In this document: positions 35,461 to 45,274 of the stretch, one piece after another
Layout of the letters: every line of letters begins with the position of its first letter
Numbering within the stretch: the first letter of the stretch is position 1
Source: an uncultured Colwellia sp.
GTDB taxonomy: Bacteria > Pseudomonadota > Gammaproteobacteria > Enterobacterales > Alteromonadaceae
Length of the DNA stretch: 64,000 nucleotides
Reading direction: 5' to 3'
NCBI GenBank assembly: GCA_913062815.1
Contig: CAJXWZ010000005.1
Span: 62,001-126,000, forward strand
Notes under the pieces: generated by a model
Database searches by the model: none
What the model was told of the DNA's origin: nothing
The model's input: only the letters and a program-made list of their open reading frames with translations
Position numbers and translations under genes: made by a program

Positions 35461-38169
35461 ATGCTAATTAAAAAACTCCTTGTTAAAGTCACCATAACCT
35501 TAGTTTCAGCATTGTTACTTAATGCTTGTCAATTAACTAATGAAGAAGTAGTTATTGAGGAAAGCTTAGTCAAAGCCAAACAAACCACATCAAACTTTCA
35601 ATTTCGTGATGAAAATAAACACTTGTCTCAAGAACAAGCATTTAAACGTTCTAAACGCGTTTCTAATGTAGCTTACAAGCTTAATTTTTCTTTAACTGGA
35701 GATGAAAGTTTTTCAGCCACTTCTACAATCGATTTTACTCTTAACAATGCGACGATGCCGTTAACGGTCGACTTAAGTGAAGCTCAAATAAGCAGTTTAA
35801 GCATAAATGGCAAAAGCGCTTCAAAAGAGCAGATTCACAATAGCTATAACAATTGGTTTATCACTTTGCCAGCTAAGCAATTAGCACATGGTGAGAACTC
35901 AATTACTGTTAACTATACTCGTAAGCACAGTACCAATGGCGAAGGCTTACATAGGTTTAAAGACCCTGTTGACGGAAAAGTTTATTTATATTCACATTTT
36001 GAACCCGCTGCAGCTCAACAAATGTTTGCTCTCTTTGATCAACCCGATTTGAAAGCTACCTTTCAATTAACCGTTTCAGCCCCAAAAAATTGGACCGTAT
36101 TCTCAGCCACTCGTGAAGATAAAATTACCGAACAAGACAAGGTTAACATTTGGCATTTCCCTAAAAGTTTAACATTAAGCCCCTACAACTTTTCAATGCA
36201 CGCAGGCCCATATAAAATGTGGCAAAATGCTGATGGAAAATATCCATTGCGATTGTTTTCTCGTCAATCAGTTGCTAAACAAATCACCCCAAAACATTGG
36301 TTTACTTATACTAACCAAGGGTTCAAATTTTTTAATGATTACTTTGGCATCGATTACCCGTTTAAGAAATATGACCAAGTATTAGTACCTGATTTTCTTT
36401 ATGGTGCCATGGAGAATTCTGCCGCAGTAACCTTTGCGGAAGGAAGTTTTTTAACCAATGGTGAAATGAGCCAAAGTAGACGAGAGCGACTTGCTAGTGT
36501 GATCATGCACGAAATGGCGCACCAATGGTTTGGTAATCTCGCCACCATGAAATGGTGGAATGGTCTATGGCTAAACGAAAGTTTTGCTGCCTTTATGGCG
36601 ACACTTGCCACGAGTGAAGCAACAGAGTTTAGTAATGCATGGCGAAGTTTTTATGCCCGCGGTAAACAAAGTGCATACAGAGCAGATCAGCAAGTAACCA
36701 CTCACCCTATTGAAGTTCCTGTCCCTTCGAGTGCCAATGCTTTTGATAATATTGATGCCATTACTTATTCAAAAGGCGCCGCTGTTTTAAATCAGTTACG
36801 TTACTTTCTTGGTGAAAAAACATTTCAGCAAGGGATTCACAATTATTTAACAGACAATGCTTATAAGAATGCTGTGTTAGACGATTTTATTGACAGTCTA
36901 GCTAAAGCTAGCAACAAAGATCTAAGCCAATGGCAACAAGAATGGCTCTACCAAGCTGGTGTAAATAGCATTGAAGCTAATTTTCAATGTGAACAAGGTA
37001 GCATTACAACCTTCAACTTATTACAAACAGCTGATAAAAGCCATCCAACCTTACGTGAACAAAAAGTACAAATTGCACTATTTAAAGCAAACAAACCAGG
37101 TTTTAGCTTAATCAAAAAGATTTCGGTAATTTACCAAGATAAATCAACTGCCATTGATGAACTTATTGGTACAAGTTGCCCAGATTTGGTCTACCCAAAT
37201 TATCAAGATTGGGCATTTGTTAAAGTCAATTTAGATAAACAGTCTTTTGCAACGACTAAGCAATATCTTGCTCAAGTTCAAGATCCATTATTACGTTCTA
37301 TGCTCTGGCAAAGTCTATGGGACAGTGTTCGTAATGGAAAGCTACCTTTAAATGAATACTTATTGGTAGCCATAGCCAATGCTCCACTTGAGCAAGATTA
37401 TACCACTTTAGGTCAAGTGCTAGGTCAAATATCATCGGCTAAAGTATATCTAAACAAAGCCTTAGGTAGCCAACATACTTATGTTAAAGAAATTACTCGT
37501 CAATTAGAAGAAATTACTTGGCAGAGTACCAGAACCAATAGCGACAATAAAAATATGCAGCGCCGTTGGTTTAACAGCTATTTAAATATAGCGCACACAA
37601 AAGACGCATTGGATAATATTTATAAGTTACTAACAGGGCAACATTCGCTAGAAAATTTAACGATAAATCAAGATATTCGTTGGAATATTATTGCGCAACT
37701 TAGTCGTTATAATTATAGTAAATCGGCTGATTTAATTGCTAAAGAATTAACATTAGACAACTCTGATACAGGCCAAAAATCAGCAATTTACGCTCGAGTG
37801 ATCAACCCAAACCCACAAGTTAAAACTGAGTGGTTGGCAAACATTCAACAAAAACATAATGATTTAGCCTTTTCTAAATTACGTACTGCCATGACAGCAC
37901 TCTATCCAAGCGAGCAGAACAGCTTTAATGAGCAAAGCGCTATACAACGCATGACAAGCCTAACGGCTATAGACAAAGCTAATGGACCAGTATTTATGCG
38001 TAGTTACAGTAGTTTAATTCCGGCTACCTGCAGTGATATTAGTGTAGCTAGATTAAACAAAGCGGTTATTGAATTAACTGAATTATCAGCCGGCACCAAG
38101 CGAAAGTTGCTAATTAAACAGCAGGAAGATAAACGCTGTCTGATGATTAAAAATAAAATGACAGAGTAA
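35461..38169 (+). CDS. M1 family aminopeptidase lipoprotein
   Basis: 902 residues from ATG at 35461. The frame is open further upstream to 35338, but this start gives a proper lipoprotein signal with lipobox LLNAC at about 19-23. Metallopeptidase motifs: GAMENSAAVTF (substrate site) and HEMAHQWFGN (zinc ligands H350 and H354) with E373 in LWLNESFA, the HExxH-x18-E arrangement of M1. A long helical C-terminal domain follows, like PepN/ERAP-type enzymes. It should remove N-terminal residues from peptides and, being a lipoprotein, act in the periplasm or at the outer membrane for peptide nutrition. Confidence 0.93.
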   Translation: MLIKKLLVKVTITLVSALLLNACQLTNEEVVIEESLVKAKQTTSNFQFRDENKHLSQEQAFKRSKRVSNVAYKLNFSLTGDESFSATSTIDFTLNNATMPLTVDLSEAQISSLSINGKSASKEQIHNSYNNWFITLPAKQLAHGENSITVNYTRKHSTNGEGLHRFKDPVDGKVYLYSHFEPAAAQQMFALFDQPDLKATFQLTVSAPKNWTVFSATREDKITEQDKVNIWHFPKSLTLSPYNFSMHAGPYKMWQNADGKYPLRLFSRQSVAKQITPKHWFTYTNQGFKFFNDYFGIDYPFKKYDQVLVPDFLYGAMENSAAVTFAEGSFLTNGEMSQSRRERLASVIMHEMAHQWFGNLATMKWWNGLWLNESFAAFMATLATSEATEFSNAWRSFYARGKQSAYRADQQVTTHPIEVPVPSSANAFDNIDAITYSKGAAVLNQLRYFLGEKTFQQGIHNYLTDNAYKNAVLDDFIDSLAKASNKDLSQWQQEWLYQAGVNSIEANFQCEQGSITTFNLLQTADKSHPTLREQKVQIALFKANKPGFSLIKKISVIYQDKSTAIDELIGTSCPDLVYPNYQDWAFVKVNLDKQSFATTKQYLAQVQDPLLRSMLWQSLWDSVRNGKLPLNEYLLVAIANAPLEQDYTTLGQVLGQISSAKVYLNKALGSQHTYVKEITRQLEEITWQSTRTNSDNKNMQRRWFNSYLNIAHTKDALDNIYKLLTGQHSLENLTINQDIRWNIIAQLSRYNYSKSADLIAKELTLDNSDTGQKSAIYARVINPNPQVKTEWLANIQQKHNDLAFSKLRTAMTALYPSEQNSFNEQSAIQRMTSLTAIDKANGPVFMRSYSSLIPATCSDISVARLNKAVIELTELSAGTKRKLLIKQQEDKRCLMIKNKMTE

Positions 38170-38181
38170 AAATAAAAAATC

Positions 38182-38224
38182 GAGTAAGCCAGTCATATTC
38201 TCGGCTTACTCTCTTCATTTTTTT
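38182..38224. terminator. Bidirectional terminator between the M1 peptidase and acyl-CoA synthetase genes
   Basis: GAGTAAGCC (38182-38190) pairs with GGCTTACTC (38203-38211). On the plus strand a T-rich run (38212-38224) follows, and on the minus strand the preceding A-rich run (38168-38180) supplies U residues. It serves both convergent genes. Confidence 0.85.
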
Positions 38225-38254
38225 TGAGCGTCAAGTCAGTAAGTAAGGCCTACT

Positions 38255-39886
38255 TCATTGCCAAATAATATCACTCGTTATTTCTTTAGCAATAAGCGCA
38301 TTAAATTCTTGCTCGATAACATTGCGTTTGATTTTTAAGGTGGGAGTAATTAAATTATTCTCAATAGTCCATGCTTCATGGCAAATAAACAAATAATCTA
38401 CTTTTTGATGACTTTCTAGCTGCTGATTAACCCATTGCAACGTACTTCGTAACGCTTTTTCTGTCACTATGTCTTTTTTAGCTATTGATTGCTTTAACAC
38501 AATTAACGCAACAGGTTGCTTTAAACCTGAACCCATTACACACACTTGCTCAATATCAGTATTAGTACATAATAAGCTTTCAATGGGCACAGGAGCCACA
38601 TATTTACCCTTGCTTGTTTTAAATTTATCTTTAATACGACCTACAATGGTATAAATACCCTGCTCATCAACTTGAGCACAATCACCAGTACAAAACCAAC
38701 CATCACTAAAAAACTCTTCCGTATTTTTGCTATCTAAGTAATACTCACTAAAGACCGAATCACCTCGAATAAGAATTTCATTTTCAGCTGACAACTTCAT
38801 TTCTACACAAGCTAAAGGTTTACCAATAGTGCCTAAGTGTTGTTGTTCGAATGGGTAACTAACACACGACGCACCCGCTGTTTCAGTCATACCCCAACCT
38901 TCACTGATTGTAATACCAAGTTTTTGGTACCATTGCAATAAAGCTAAAGGAATAGGGGCGGTACCTGATACAAACCACTTTGCGCACTGTAGGCCTAACG
39001 CCTTTCGAATTTTTCCAGCAACCATTGGGCCAACAAAAGGAATCTTCAATAATAGTTGTAATTTAGCCGCTGAAACTTTACTTAATACATTTGCTTGAAA
39101 TATTGTCCATAATCGCGGAACAGAGATGAAAGAGTTTGGTTTTGCGTAGTGTAAATCATCTAAAAAGCTATCTAACGACTCCACAAAATATACTTCTAAT
39201 GCACTATAAAGGGCCACGCAACTATTACTTCGTTCAACAATATGCGCCAATGGTAAATAAGACATAGCACGATCATGCTTAGTAACATTAAAAGTAGTGG
39301 CAAGACATTGTGCAACTGCAGCCATGTTCTTATAAGTTAAGACCACACCTTTAGGGGGTCCTGTAGATCCAGAAGTATAAACAAGAGTTGCAGTTTCATT
39401 AATTTTCCCATGATGAATTTCAATCAATGGTGAGTGCTCTGCTAACCAATCACTAAAATTAACTTGCGCAGGAATCGTTGGATACGGCAACGCAATACGT
39501 AACACATCATGGTTAATTGCCGATTCACTTTCAACCATATCATCAAGTTTACCAACAAAAATTGCCTTAATATTTGCATGTTTAATGACATAGTCAATCG
39601 TTACTCTATTCGCGGTAACATAAATAGGCACACTGATCATTCCAGCCATCATTATAGCTAAATCAACAATAACCCAATGTGCACAGTTTTTAGATAATAT
39701 GCCTATTTTAGTTCCTTGCTCAAAACCTTGTGCTTGAAGTCCTGCGGCAATACAACGAGCCTGTTGTTCTACATCAGTCCAAGTATACTTATGCCATTGA
39801 CCATTGATTGGCTGATGAAGGAAAACTTTATCTCCGAAATTTTCTGAATTTCTTAATAAATTTTCTACAGGTGTAAAGTATTGCAT
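38255..39886 (-). CDS. AMP-binding long-chain acyl-CoA synthetase family protein
   Basis: 543 residues from the ATG at 39886, where GGAATG provides a ribosome binding site; the frame stays open 47 codons further but without one. Motifs: LVYTSGSTGPPKGVVL (P-loop), GWGMTETAG, TGDCAQVDEQG and VGRIKDKFKTSKGKYVAP (adenylate-forming hinge and lysine region). It should activate a fatty or similar acid with ATP and attach CoA. The related FadD15/ACSL-type enzymes are longer-chain specific, but the substrate is not readable here. It stands alone with no fatty acid operon. Confidence 0.88.
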   Translation of the reverse strand: MQYFTPVENLLRNSENFGDKVFLHQPINGQWHKYTWTDVEQQARCIAAGLQAQGFEQGTKIGILSKNCAHWVIVDLAIMMAGMISVPIYVTANRVTIDYVIKHANIKAIFVGKLDDMVESESAINHDVLRIALPYPTIPAQVNFSDWLAEHSPLIEIHHGKINETATLVYTSGSTGPPKGVVLTYKNMAAVAQCLATTFNVTKHDRAMSYLPLAHIVERSNSCVALYSALEVYFVESLDSFLDDLHYAKPNSFISVPRLWTIFQANVLSKVSAAKLQLLLKIPFVGPMVAGKIRKALGLQCAKWFVSGTAPIPLALLQWYQKLGITISEGWGMTETAGASCVSYPFEQQHLGTIGKPLACVEMKLSAENEILIRGDSVFSEYYLDSKNTEEFFSDGWFCTGDCAQVDEQGIYTIVGRIKDKFKTSKGKYVAPVPIESLLCTNTDIEQVCVMGSGLKQPVALIVLKQSIAKKDIVTEKALRSTLQWVNQQLESHQKVDYLFICHEAWTIENNLITPTLKIKRNVIEQEFNALIAKEITSDIIWQ

Positions 39887-40193
39887 AGTACATTCCATTG
39901 GTTGATATAAGATCGTTAACGCTCGGTTAGATAAACCTGTAATTGTTCGGTATTTAAAACAACGTAAGGTTGGCCGTTTATATTTATTACATATGAACTT
40001 TAATTTTGCAAAACTTTGTGAAATCAACTTGTTTTGCTATCTTTATGATTAGTTTCATTAAAAATCTTAAAGATACTTGATTATGATTGTAGATTGTAAA
40101 ATTTCCATTTACTAGGGGTAGAAAATTAAATACTTTATCATGCCGTTTGACGCTATTTTAATAAAGATATAGCATTTTAGAAAAGGAGTACTG

Positions 40194-40574
40194 ATGTTAA
40201 AAATTACACATTTAACAATTTTGTTATCTTGCTGCATTACTCTTTCTGCTTGCACTATTCTCGATAGTAAAGAAGTCGATAACCCTAATGCTATACAATG
40301 GGATTTTGATCATAATATTCAATTTAAACAGACAACGTTAGCAAACGAACACTACCAATTAGAAGTAATACGTAATCACAAAGTTAAATTTGCACAATTA
40401 GCCGCCTTTGTATTACGAAAATCTTATCAACTTTGTGGTGGTTATCGTTACAAACTTGAAGTGATTCAAGGTATTGAAGGCTTTGACGATAAACGTGCTA
40501 TGCCAAACTATATATTTCCATCACTTATAGCCAACGTTGAATGCAAGTCAACGCTGAATGACAAACAATCTTGA
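40194..40574 (+). CDS. Small hypothetical lipoprotein
   Basis: 126 residues with a lipoprotein signal peptide and lipobox LSAC at about 17-20, so probably anchored to the outer membrane. The mature part has two cysteines (LCGGYRYKLEVIQGIEGF, NVECKST), a possible disulphide. No family is recognised. An AAAAGGAG ribosome binding site precedes the ATG. It is convergent with acnB and shares the terminator region. Confidence 0.75.
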   Translation: MLKITHLTILLSCCITLSACTILDSKEVDNPNAIQWDFDHNIQFKQTTLANEHYQLEVIRNHKVKFAQLAAFVLRKSYQLCGGYRYKLEVIQGIEGFDDKRAMPNYIFPSLIANVECKSTLNDKQS

Positions 40575-40583
40575 TCTTATAGA

Positions 40584-40617
40584 CAAAAAAAAGAGTTACT
40601 ATGATCAATAGTAACTC
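40584..40617 (-). terminator. Terminator of acnB (possibly bidirectional)
   Basis: GAGTTACTAT (40593-40602) pairs with ATAGTAACTC (40608-40617), a perfect 10-base stem with loop GATCA. On the minus strand it is followed by a run of U residues (A run at 40584-40592), so it ends the acnB transcript; the plus side is only moderately T-rich. Confidence 0.88.
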
Positions 40618-40661
40618 CTTCATTTATTTAAATTTACTTTATAAAGTGTAAATGTACTAAC

Positions 40662-43469
40662 TTAGCTAGGATCAGCAATTTTCACTGCAGCTGCAGGCTC
40701 AGTAGTTAATGCTGCTGTCGGTGGAGCAAAAGAGGTTAAGTTAATGCCTTCAACAGCTGACTTATACTCTTCTATTGTCGGGAAACGGCCTAACATAGTT
40801 GAAAGTACCACTACTGGTGTTGAACCTAGCAGTGATTCACCTTTCTTCTGTGCAGTATCGGCTACAACACGACCTTGGAACAAGCGCGTAGATGTTGCAA
40901 TAACTGTATCACCTGGTTCAGCTTTCTCTTGGTTACCCATACATAAGTTACAACCAGGGCGTTCTAAGTACATAATATTTTCATACTTAGTACGTGCTGC
41001 ATTTTTAGGTGCGGCATCATCAAATTCAAAACCTGAGTACTTCTCAAGAATAGTCCAATCACCTTCGGCTTTAAGCTCATCAACAATATTATATGTTGGC
41101 GGCGCGACAACTAATGGTGCTTTAAATTCAATAGTCTGACCTTGCGCTTCCATGTTACGTAACATTTGCGCGATGATTTGCATATCACCTTTGTGAACCA
41201 TACAAGAGCCAACAAAACCTAAATCAACTGTTTTATCATTGTAGTATGACACTGGGCGAATCACGTCATGAGTATAACGCTTAGATACATCTTCATTGTT
41301 TACGTCAGGGTCAGCAATCATTGGCTCTTCAATTACGTCTAAATCAATAACAACTTCAGCGTAATAACTTGCATTGCTATCAGGTGCTAAGGCTGGGCTT
41401 GTTCCTGATTTAACTTCTTCAATACGCTTATCAGCTAAAGCAATTAAACCGTTAAGGGTTTGTGCTTCGTTTTCCATACCCTTATTGATCATTATTTGAA
41501 TACGACTCTTAGCAAGCTCGATTGATTCAATTAATGTTGCATCTTCTGAAATACAGATAGAGGCTTTCGCCTTCATTTCAGCACTCCAGTCGGTAAAGGT
41601 AAACGCTTGGTCAGCAAGTAAAGTACCAATATGTACTTCAATTATGCGGCCTTGGAATACATTTTCCCCACCAAATTGCTTGAGCATTTGTGCTTGTGTA
41701 GCGTGAACGATATCACGGAAGTCCATGTGACCTTTCATTTCACCTTTAAAGGTTACTTTCACAGACTCTGGAATTGGCATTGCAGATTCACCTGTTGCCA
41801 GTGCAATTGCTACAGTACCTGAGTCAGCACCGAATGCGACCCCTTTTGACATACGGGTATGTGAGTCACCACCGATGATGATCGCGCGATCATCAATAGT
41901 AATATCATTCAATACTTTGTGAATAACATCGGTCATTGAATGGTAAACGCCTTTCGGGTCACGTGCAGTGATAAGGCCAAACTTATTCATGAATGCCATT
42001 AACTTAGGAGTGTTCGCTTGTGCTTTACTATCCCAAACTGATGCTGTGTGACAACCTGACTGGAATGCACCATCAACAAGTGGTGAGATAGTAGAAGCTG
42101 CCATCGCTTCTAATTCCTGACATGTCATTGGGCCGGTAGTATCTTGCGAGCCAACAATATTTACTTTAACACGAACGTTTGAGCCGGCATGTAGAGGTGT
42201 ACTTGAAGCCACACCAACAGCGTTACGGTTGAAGATTTTCTCTACTGCTGTTAAGCCTTGATTTTCATGAGAGATTTCTTTTGAAACTGCGTAAACAGCT
42301 AGCGCTTTAATACCTAATGTTGCTGCGGCGAATGTTTGCAGTTTCTTACCGAACGTTACAGCATATGAGCCGCCAGCTTTCATAAATTCTTGTTTTTGCG
42401 GTGTGAACGCCGACGATATATCAGCAAGCTCTTTGTTGCCGTTGTATAATTTCTTAGCTTTAGTATCGATAGTTAAAACCGTACCAGTTGCAACCGAGTA
42501 CGCTTCTTCTAATACTAAATCGCCATTCTCATCCACAACATTATTACCGTTTGCGTCGACTTTGTTTACCCAGTTTTTAAGATCAAGACCAATACCACCC
42601 GTTACATCAACAGTTGTTAAGAAGATTGGCGCAATACCATTAGTACCCGCAACAACTGGTGCAATGTTAATAAACGGTACGTAAGGACTCGCTTGTTTAC
42701 CAGCCCAGAGAGCAACATTATTTACACCAGACATACGTGATGAACCAACACCCATAGTGCCTTTTTCAGCGATAAGCATTACTTTCGCGTTAGTGTGCTT
42801 AACTTGTAATGCTTGGATTTCTGCTTGAGCTTCTGGGGTGATCATACACTGGCCATGTAATTCACGGTCAGCACGAGAGTGAGATTGGTGGCCAGGTGAT
42901 AATAAATCAGTAGAGATATCACCTTCACCGGCAATGTAAGTCACTACTTCGATTGTTTCTTCGATAGCTGGAAGTTTTGTAAAAAACTCAGCTTGAGCGT
43001 AGCTTTCTAACAACTCTTTCGCAACGCTATTGCCAGCTTTAAAAGCTGTTTCTAAACGGGCAGTATCGGCTTCGTATAAGAATACTTGTGTTTTTAATAC
43101 CTCAGCTGCTTGTGCTGCAACGGCAGCATTGTCGCTTAATGCAAAGTCAAGAAGCACTTCAATTGAAGGGCCACCTTTCATATGAGATAATAATTCAAAC
43201 GCAAAAGTAGGTGTAATTTCTTCTACAGTAAATTCCGCTAAAATGATCTGCTTCAAAAACTCAGCCTTAACACCTGCGGCACTGGTAGTACCCGGCAAAG
43301 CATTATAAATAAAGAAGTTTAGAGAATCTTCACGATGTGCATTCTCTGAATCTTTAATTTGAGCAATAATTTCGGCTAGTAAATCGGCACTATCAATTGG
43401 CAGAGGAGCCAATCCTAAGTTATTTTTACGATTTTCAATCTCTTCCATGTACTTTAAATACAAACTCAT
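40662..43469 (-). CDS. acnB: Aconitate hydratase B
   Basis: 935 residues, slightly longer than E. coli AcnB (865). N-terminal HEAT-like domain (to about 160), swivel domain, then the catalytic domains with iron-sulphur ligands in GSCMVHKGDMQ and CNLCMGNQEK and the substrate block GGDSHTRMSKGVAFGADSG. It interconverts citrate and isocitrate in the TCA cycle; AcnB proteins can also bind mRNA when the cluster is lost. The long gap upstream holds repeated AGTGAC-type motifs that may be regulatory. Confidence 0.98.
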   Translation of the reverse strand: MSLYLKYMEEIENRKNNLGLAPLPIDSADLLAEIIAQIKDSENAHREDSLNFFIYNALPGTTSAAGVKAEFLKQIILAEFTVEEITPTFAFELLSHMKGGPSIEVLLDFALSDNAAVAAQAAEVLKTQVFLYEADTARLETAFKAGNSVAKELLESYAQAEFFTKLPAIEETIEVVTYIAGEGDISTDLLSPGHQSHSRADRELHGQCMITPEAQAEIQALQVKHTNAKVMLIAEKGTMGVGSSRMSGVNNVALWAGKQASPYVPFINIAPVVAGTNGIAPIFLTTVDVTGGIGLDLKNWVNKVDANGNNVVDENGDLVLEEAYSVATGTVLTIDTKAKKLYNGNKELADISSAFTPQKQEFMKAGGSYAVTFGKKLQTFAAATLGIKALAVYAVSKEISHENQGLTAVEKIFNRNAVGVASSTPLHAGSNVRVKVNIVGSQDTTGPMTCQELEAMAASTISPLVDGAFQSGCHTASVWDSKAQANTPKLMAFMNKFGLITARDPKGVYHSMTDVIHKVLNDITIDDRAIIIGGDSHTRMSKGVAFGADSGTVAIALATGESAMPIPESVKVTFKGEMKGHMDFRDIVHATQAQMLKQFGGENVFQGRIIEVHIGTLLADQAFTFTDWSAEMKAKASICISEDATLIESIELAKSRIQIMINKGMENEAQTLNGLIALADKRIEEVKSGTSPALAPDSNASYYAEVVIDLDVIEEPMIADPDVNNEDVSKRYTHDVIRPVSYYNDKTVDLGFVGSCMVHKGDMQIIAQMLRNMEAQGQTIEFKAPLVVAPPTYNIVDELKAEGDWTILEKYSGFEFDDAAPKNAARTKYENIMYLERPGCNLCMGNQEKAEPGDTVIATSTRLFQGRVVADTAQKKGESLLGSTPVVVLSTMLGRFPTIEEYKSAVEGINLTSFAPPTAALTTEPAAAVKIADPS

Positions 43470-43649
43470 GCGCTACTCTCTCTGGCAATAGATGCTAATT
43501 ACATTAATATTAGCAGGGACAAATTTTATGCCTATTTTACCTGAATTTCTTTTCACTACTAATCATTTGGTTAAATAAGCACTATTCACACAGAATATAG
43601 CGAGTAGAAGAAATAGTTATACTAGTTATATTGCATACTAATATCCCTG

Positions 43650-43751
43650 TAAGTGACCTTAGGAATACTCTCTACCCAGACTGCATTACGCTTCATCTTA
43701 TATATAGTGACTTAATCACTTTTTCACAAATACGAAGCTTAAGTGACCTTA
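43650..43751. repeat. Repeated AGTGAC motifs upstream of acnB
   Basis: TAAGTGACCTTA occurs exactly at 43650-43661 and again at 43740-43751, 90 bases apart; each copy has arms TAAG/CTTA. Between them AGTGA-CTTAA-TCACT (43706-43720) is an inverted repeat containing the same AGTGAC. They lie 180-280 bases before the acnB start (transcribed leftwards). The rest of the 43470-44173 gap shows no convincing gene. Possible operators; no regulator can be named. Confidence 0.45.
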
Positions 43752-44011
43752 TGATAGTCGAGTTTAGGTGATAACGATATCTGACAAACATTTCACTTTG
43801 TCTTAATTGGCAACTTAATATTAGCTATAGCCACGAAGTGTTTTATCTTGCGATTGATGTCACTGGCGTATGCAAACCTATATTGACTCTTTATTTTTTC
43901 ACCTATATTACTGCTACAAATGGTGATTTACTTTAATGCTTTAGTAGTATGTTCAATGAGTGGTATAAGTACATTCTATTGATTTAAAAGCGTTATAAAC
44001 AATATTCATAG

Positions 44012-44140
44012 TGGGTATTAAACCAATGTCTATTAGGTAAATTACCAGCACCTGCTGAATCCTTTGAGTATGCGAGTAGGAGTAATGCTACGACAGCAGG
44101 CGCTTACCGTTACTTAAACGTCGATAAGATGAAAAGCTAA
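44012..44140 (+). pseudogene. Possible C-terminal gene remnant
   Basis: An open stretch after TAG at 44009 runs to TAA at 44138-44140 with no ATG until the last codons. It reads like protein (for example GKLPAPAESFEYASRSNATT, then GAYRYLNVDKMKS). It has protein-like composition but no initiation codon and no ribosome binding site, so it may be the tail of a decayed gene. No family is recognised; chance cannot be excluded. Confidence 0.25.
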
Positions 44141-44173
44141 ATAACAGCAAAACTGTTATAAGTAGCGCACCAC

Positions 44174-44962
44174 TTAGTGTTGAACATTAAGTGACGTTTT
44201 ATTATAGCCATTGTTATGAAATTCAAATTTTTTATAAATTTTTTGAATAGCGCCATTATTAGTAAGTTTTACTATTGCTTTATTGATCGCATTTCTTATG
44301 GCTTCATCTTTGAAGGCAATATGTGAGTATACATCCGACCATAAATAATGAATGGTATAATCTCTTGTTTTTCTTTGCGACTCTATTTTTTGATCTTTGT
44401 CTGCTAAGTCATACAAAAAAATATTAATGTCGCCAATACGTATATCCTTATGACCAGCAATGAGCAAAAAACTAGAGTGGCTAGGACGTGGGTGTTCAGA
44501 GTATTTACTGTTTGCCAGTGCCATGTTTTTAAACTCTGAACCTAATAGGTCCATAGCACCTTGATAAGCAGTAATAGAATGATTTTGTAAATCAGAAATT
44601 TGATTAATAATTAAGTCGTCTGCCTTTCGAGAAACGGCAACGTCACTATAACGGAAAATTGGTGTTGATAAATGCGCATTCACCTGTGCTGCTGCAAAGA
44701 TATTACAGGCAACATCAATTGATTTCCCATTACTTATCTCATGATGCAGCCTTTGGTTACTCATAAAAATAAATTCTATATCATACTCAGGTAACTCGTT
44801 AAAAAGCGCTTCAGTGATCTCAATGAATACTCCTCCTTGCTGTTTTTCTATAAAAAATGGAGGGAAATTACCAACTCCTATTTTCAATATTTGCTTTGCT
44901 AAGGTTCCCGATGAACTCAACAATAACGTCAATAACAATAATCGACACAACATCATATCCAT
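44174..44962 (-). CDS. Periplasmic substrate-binding protein, SBP family 3, orphan
   Basis: 262 residues. Signal peptide at about 1-22 (cleavage near LAKQ), then ILKIGVGNFPPFFIEKQQGGVFIEI, the typical start of amino-acid-type solute-binding domains, and NKAIVKLTNNGAIQKIYKKF near the end. No transport ATPase or permease is nearby, so it may be a stand-alone binding or signalling protein, as is common in Alteromonadales. The ligand is unknown. AGGA ribosome binding site upstream; a start three codons later is also possible. Confidence 0.82.
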   Translation of the reverse strand: MDMMLCRLLLLTLLLSSSGTLAKQILKIGVGNFPPFFIEKQQGGVFIEITEALFNELPEYDIEFIFMSNQRLHHEISNGKSIDVACNIFAAAQVNAHLSTPIFRYSDVAVSRKADDLIINQISDLQNHSITAYQGAMDLLGSEFKNMALANSKYSEHPRPSHSSFLLIAGHKDIRIGDINIFLYDLADKDQKIESQRKTRDYTIHYLWSDVYSHIAFKDEAIRNAINKAIVKLTNNGAIQKIYKKFEFHNNGYNKTSLNVQH

Positions 44963-45274
44963 TTGATATATTCCTGAATTAAACTCTGTTTTAAAGTATA
45001 AACCAAGATAACAAAAATTAAACTAAACATAACTTTTTGTTTAAATTTAATGCATGTTGGCTCTACTTTTTCGATAAAGAACAGGTGAAATTTCAACTCT
45101 GCTGATATTCAATCTTCTTATTAGGTAGCCATAATAAACCCCGTAATCTACATAGTTCATTACCAAAAGTAATGAGTTGATGAAGTTTAGTCCGTTGTTG
45201 ATAGTTCAAGAGTACTGCATTATTAACGATATTCCAGTTTCATTATTCTAACTATTAAACAATTGGTGATTAAC

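Noticed and set aside
40744-41139. 131-codon plus-strand frame inside acnB
   Set aside because: Antisense shadow of acnB with no independent evidence.
44963-45274. Gap before the KamA-family gene searched for RNA genes or promoters
   Set aside because: About 310 AT-rich bases; no tRNA-like cloverleaf, hairpin with T run or good promoter pair was seen.
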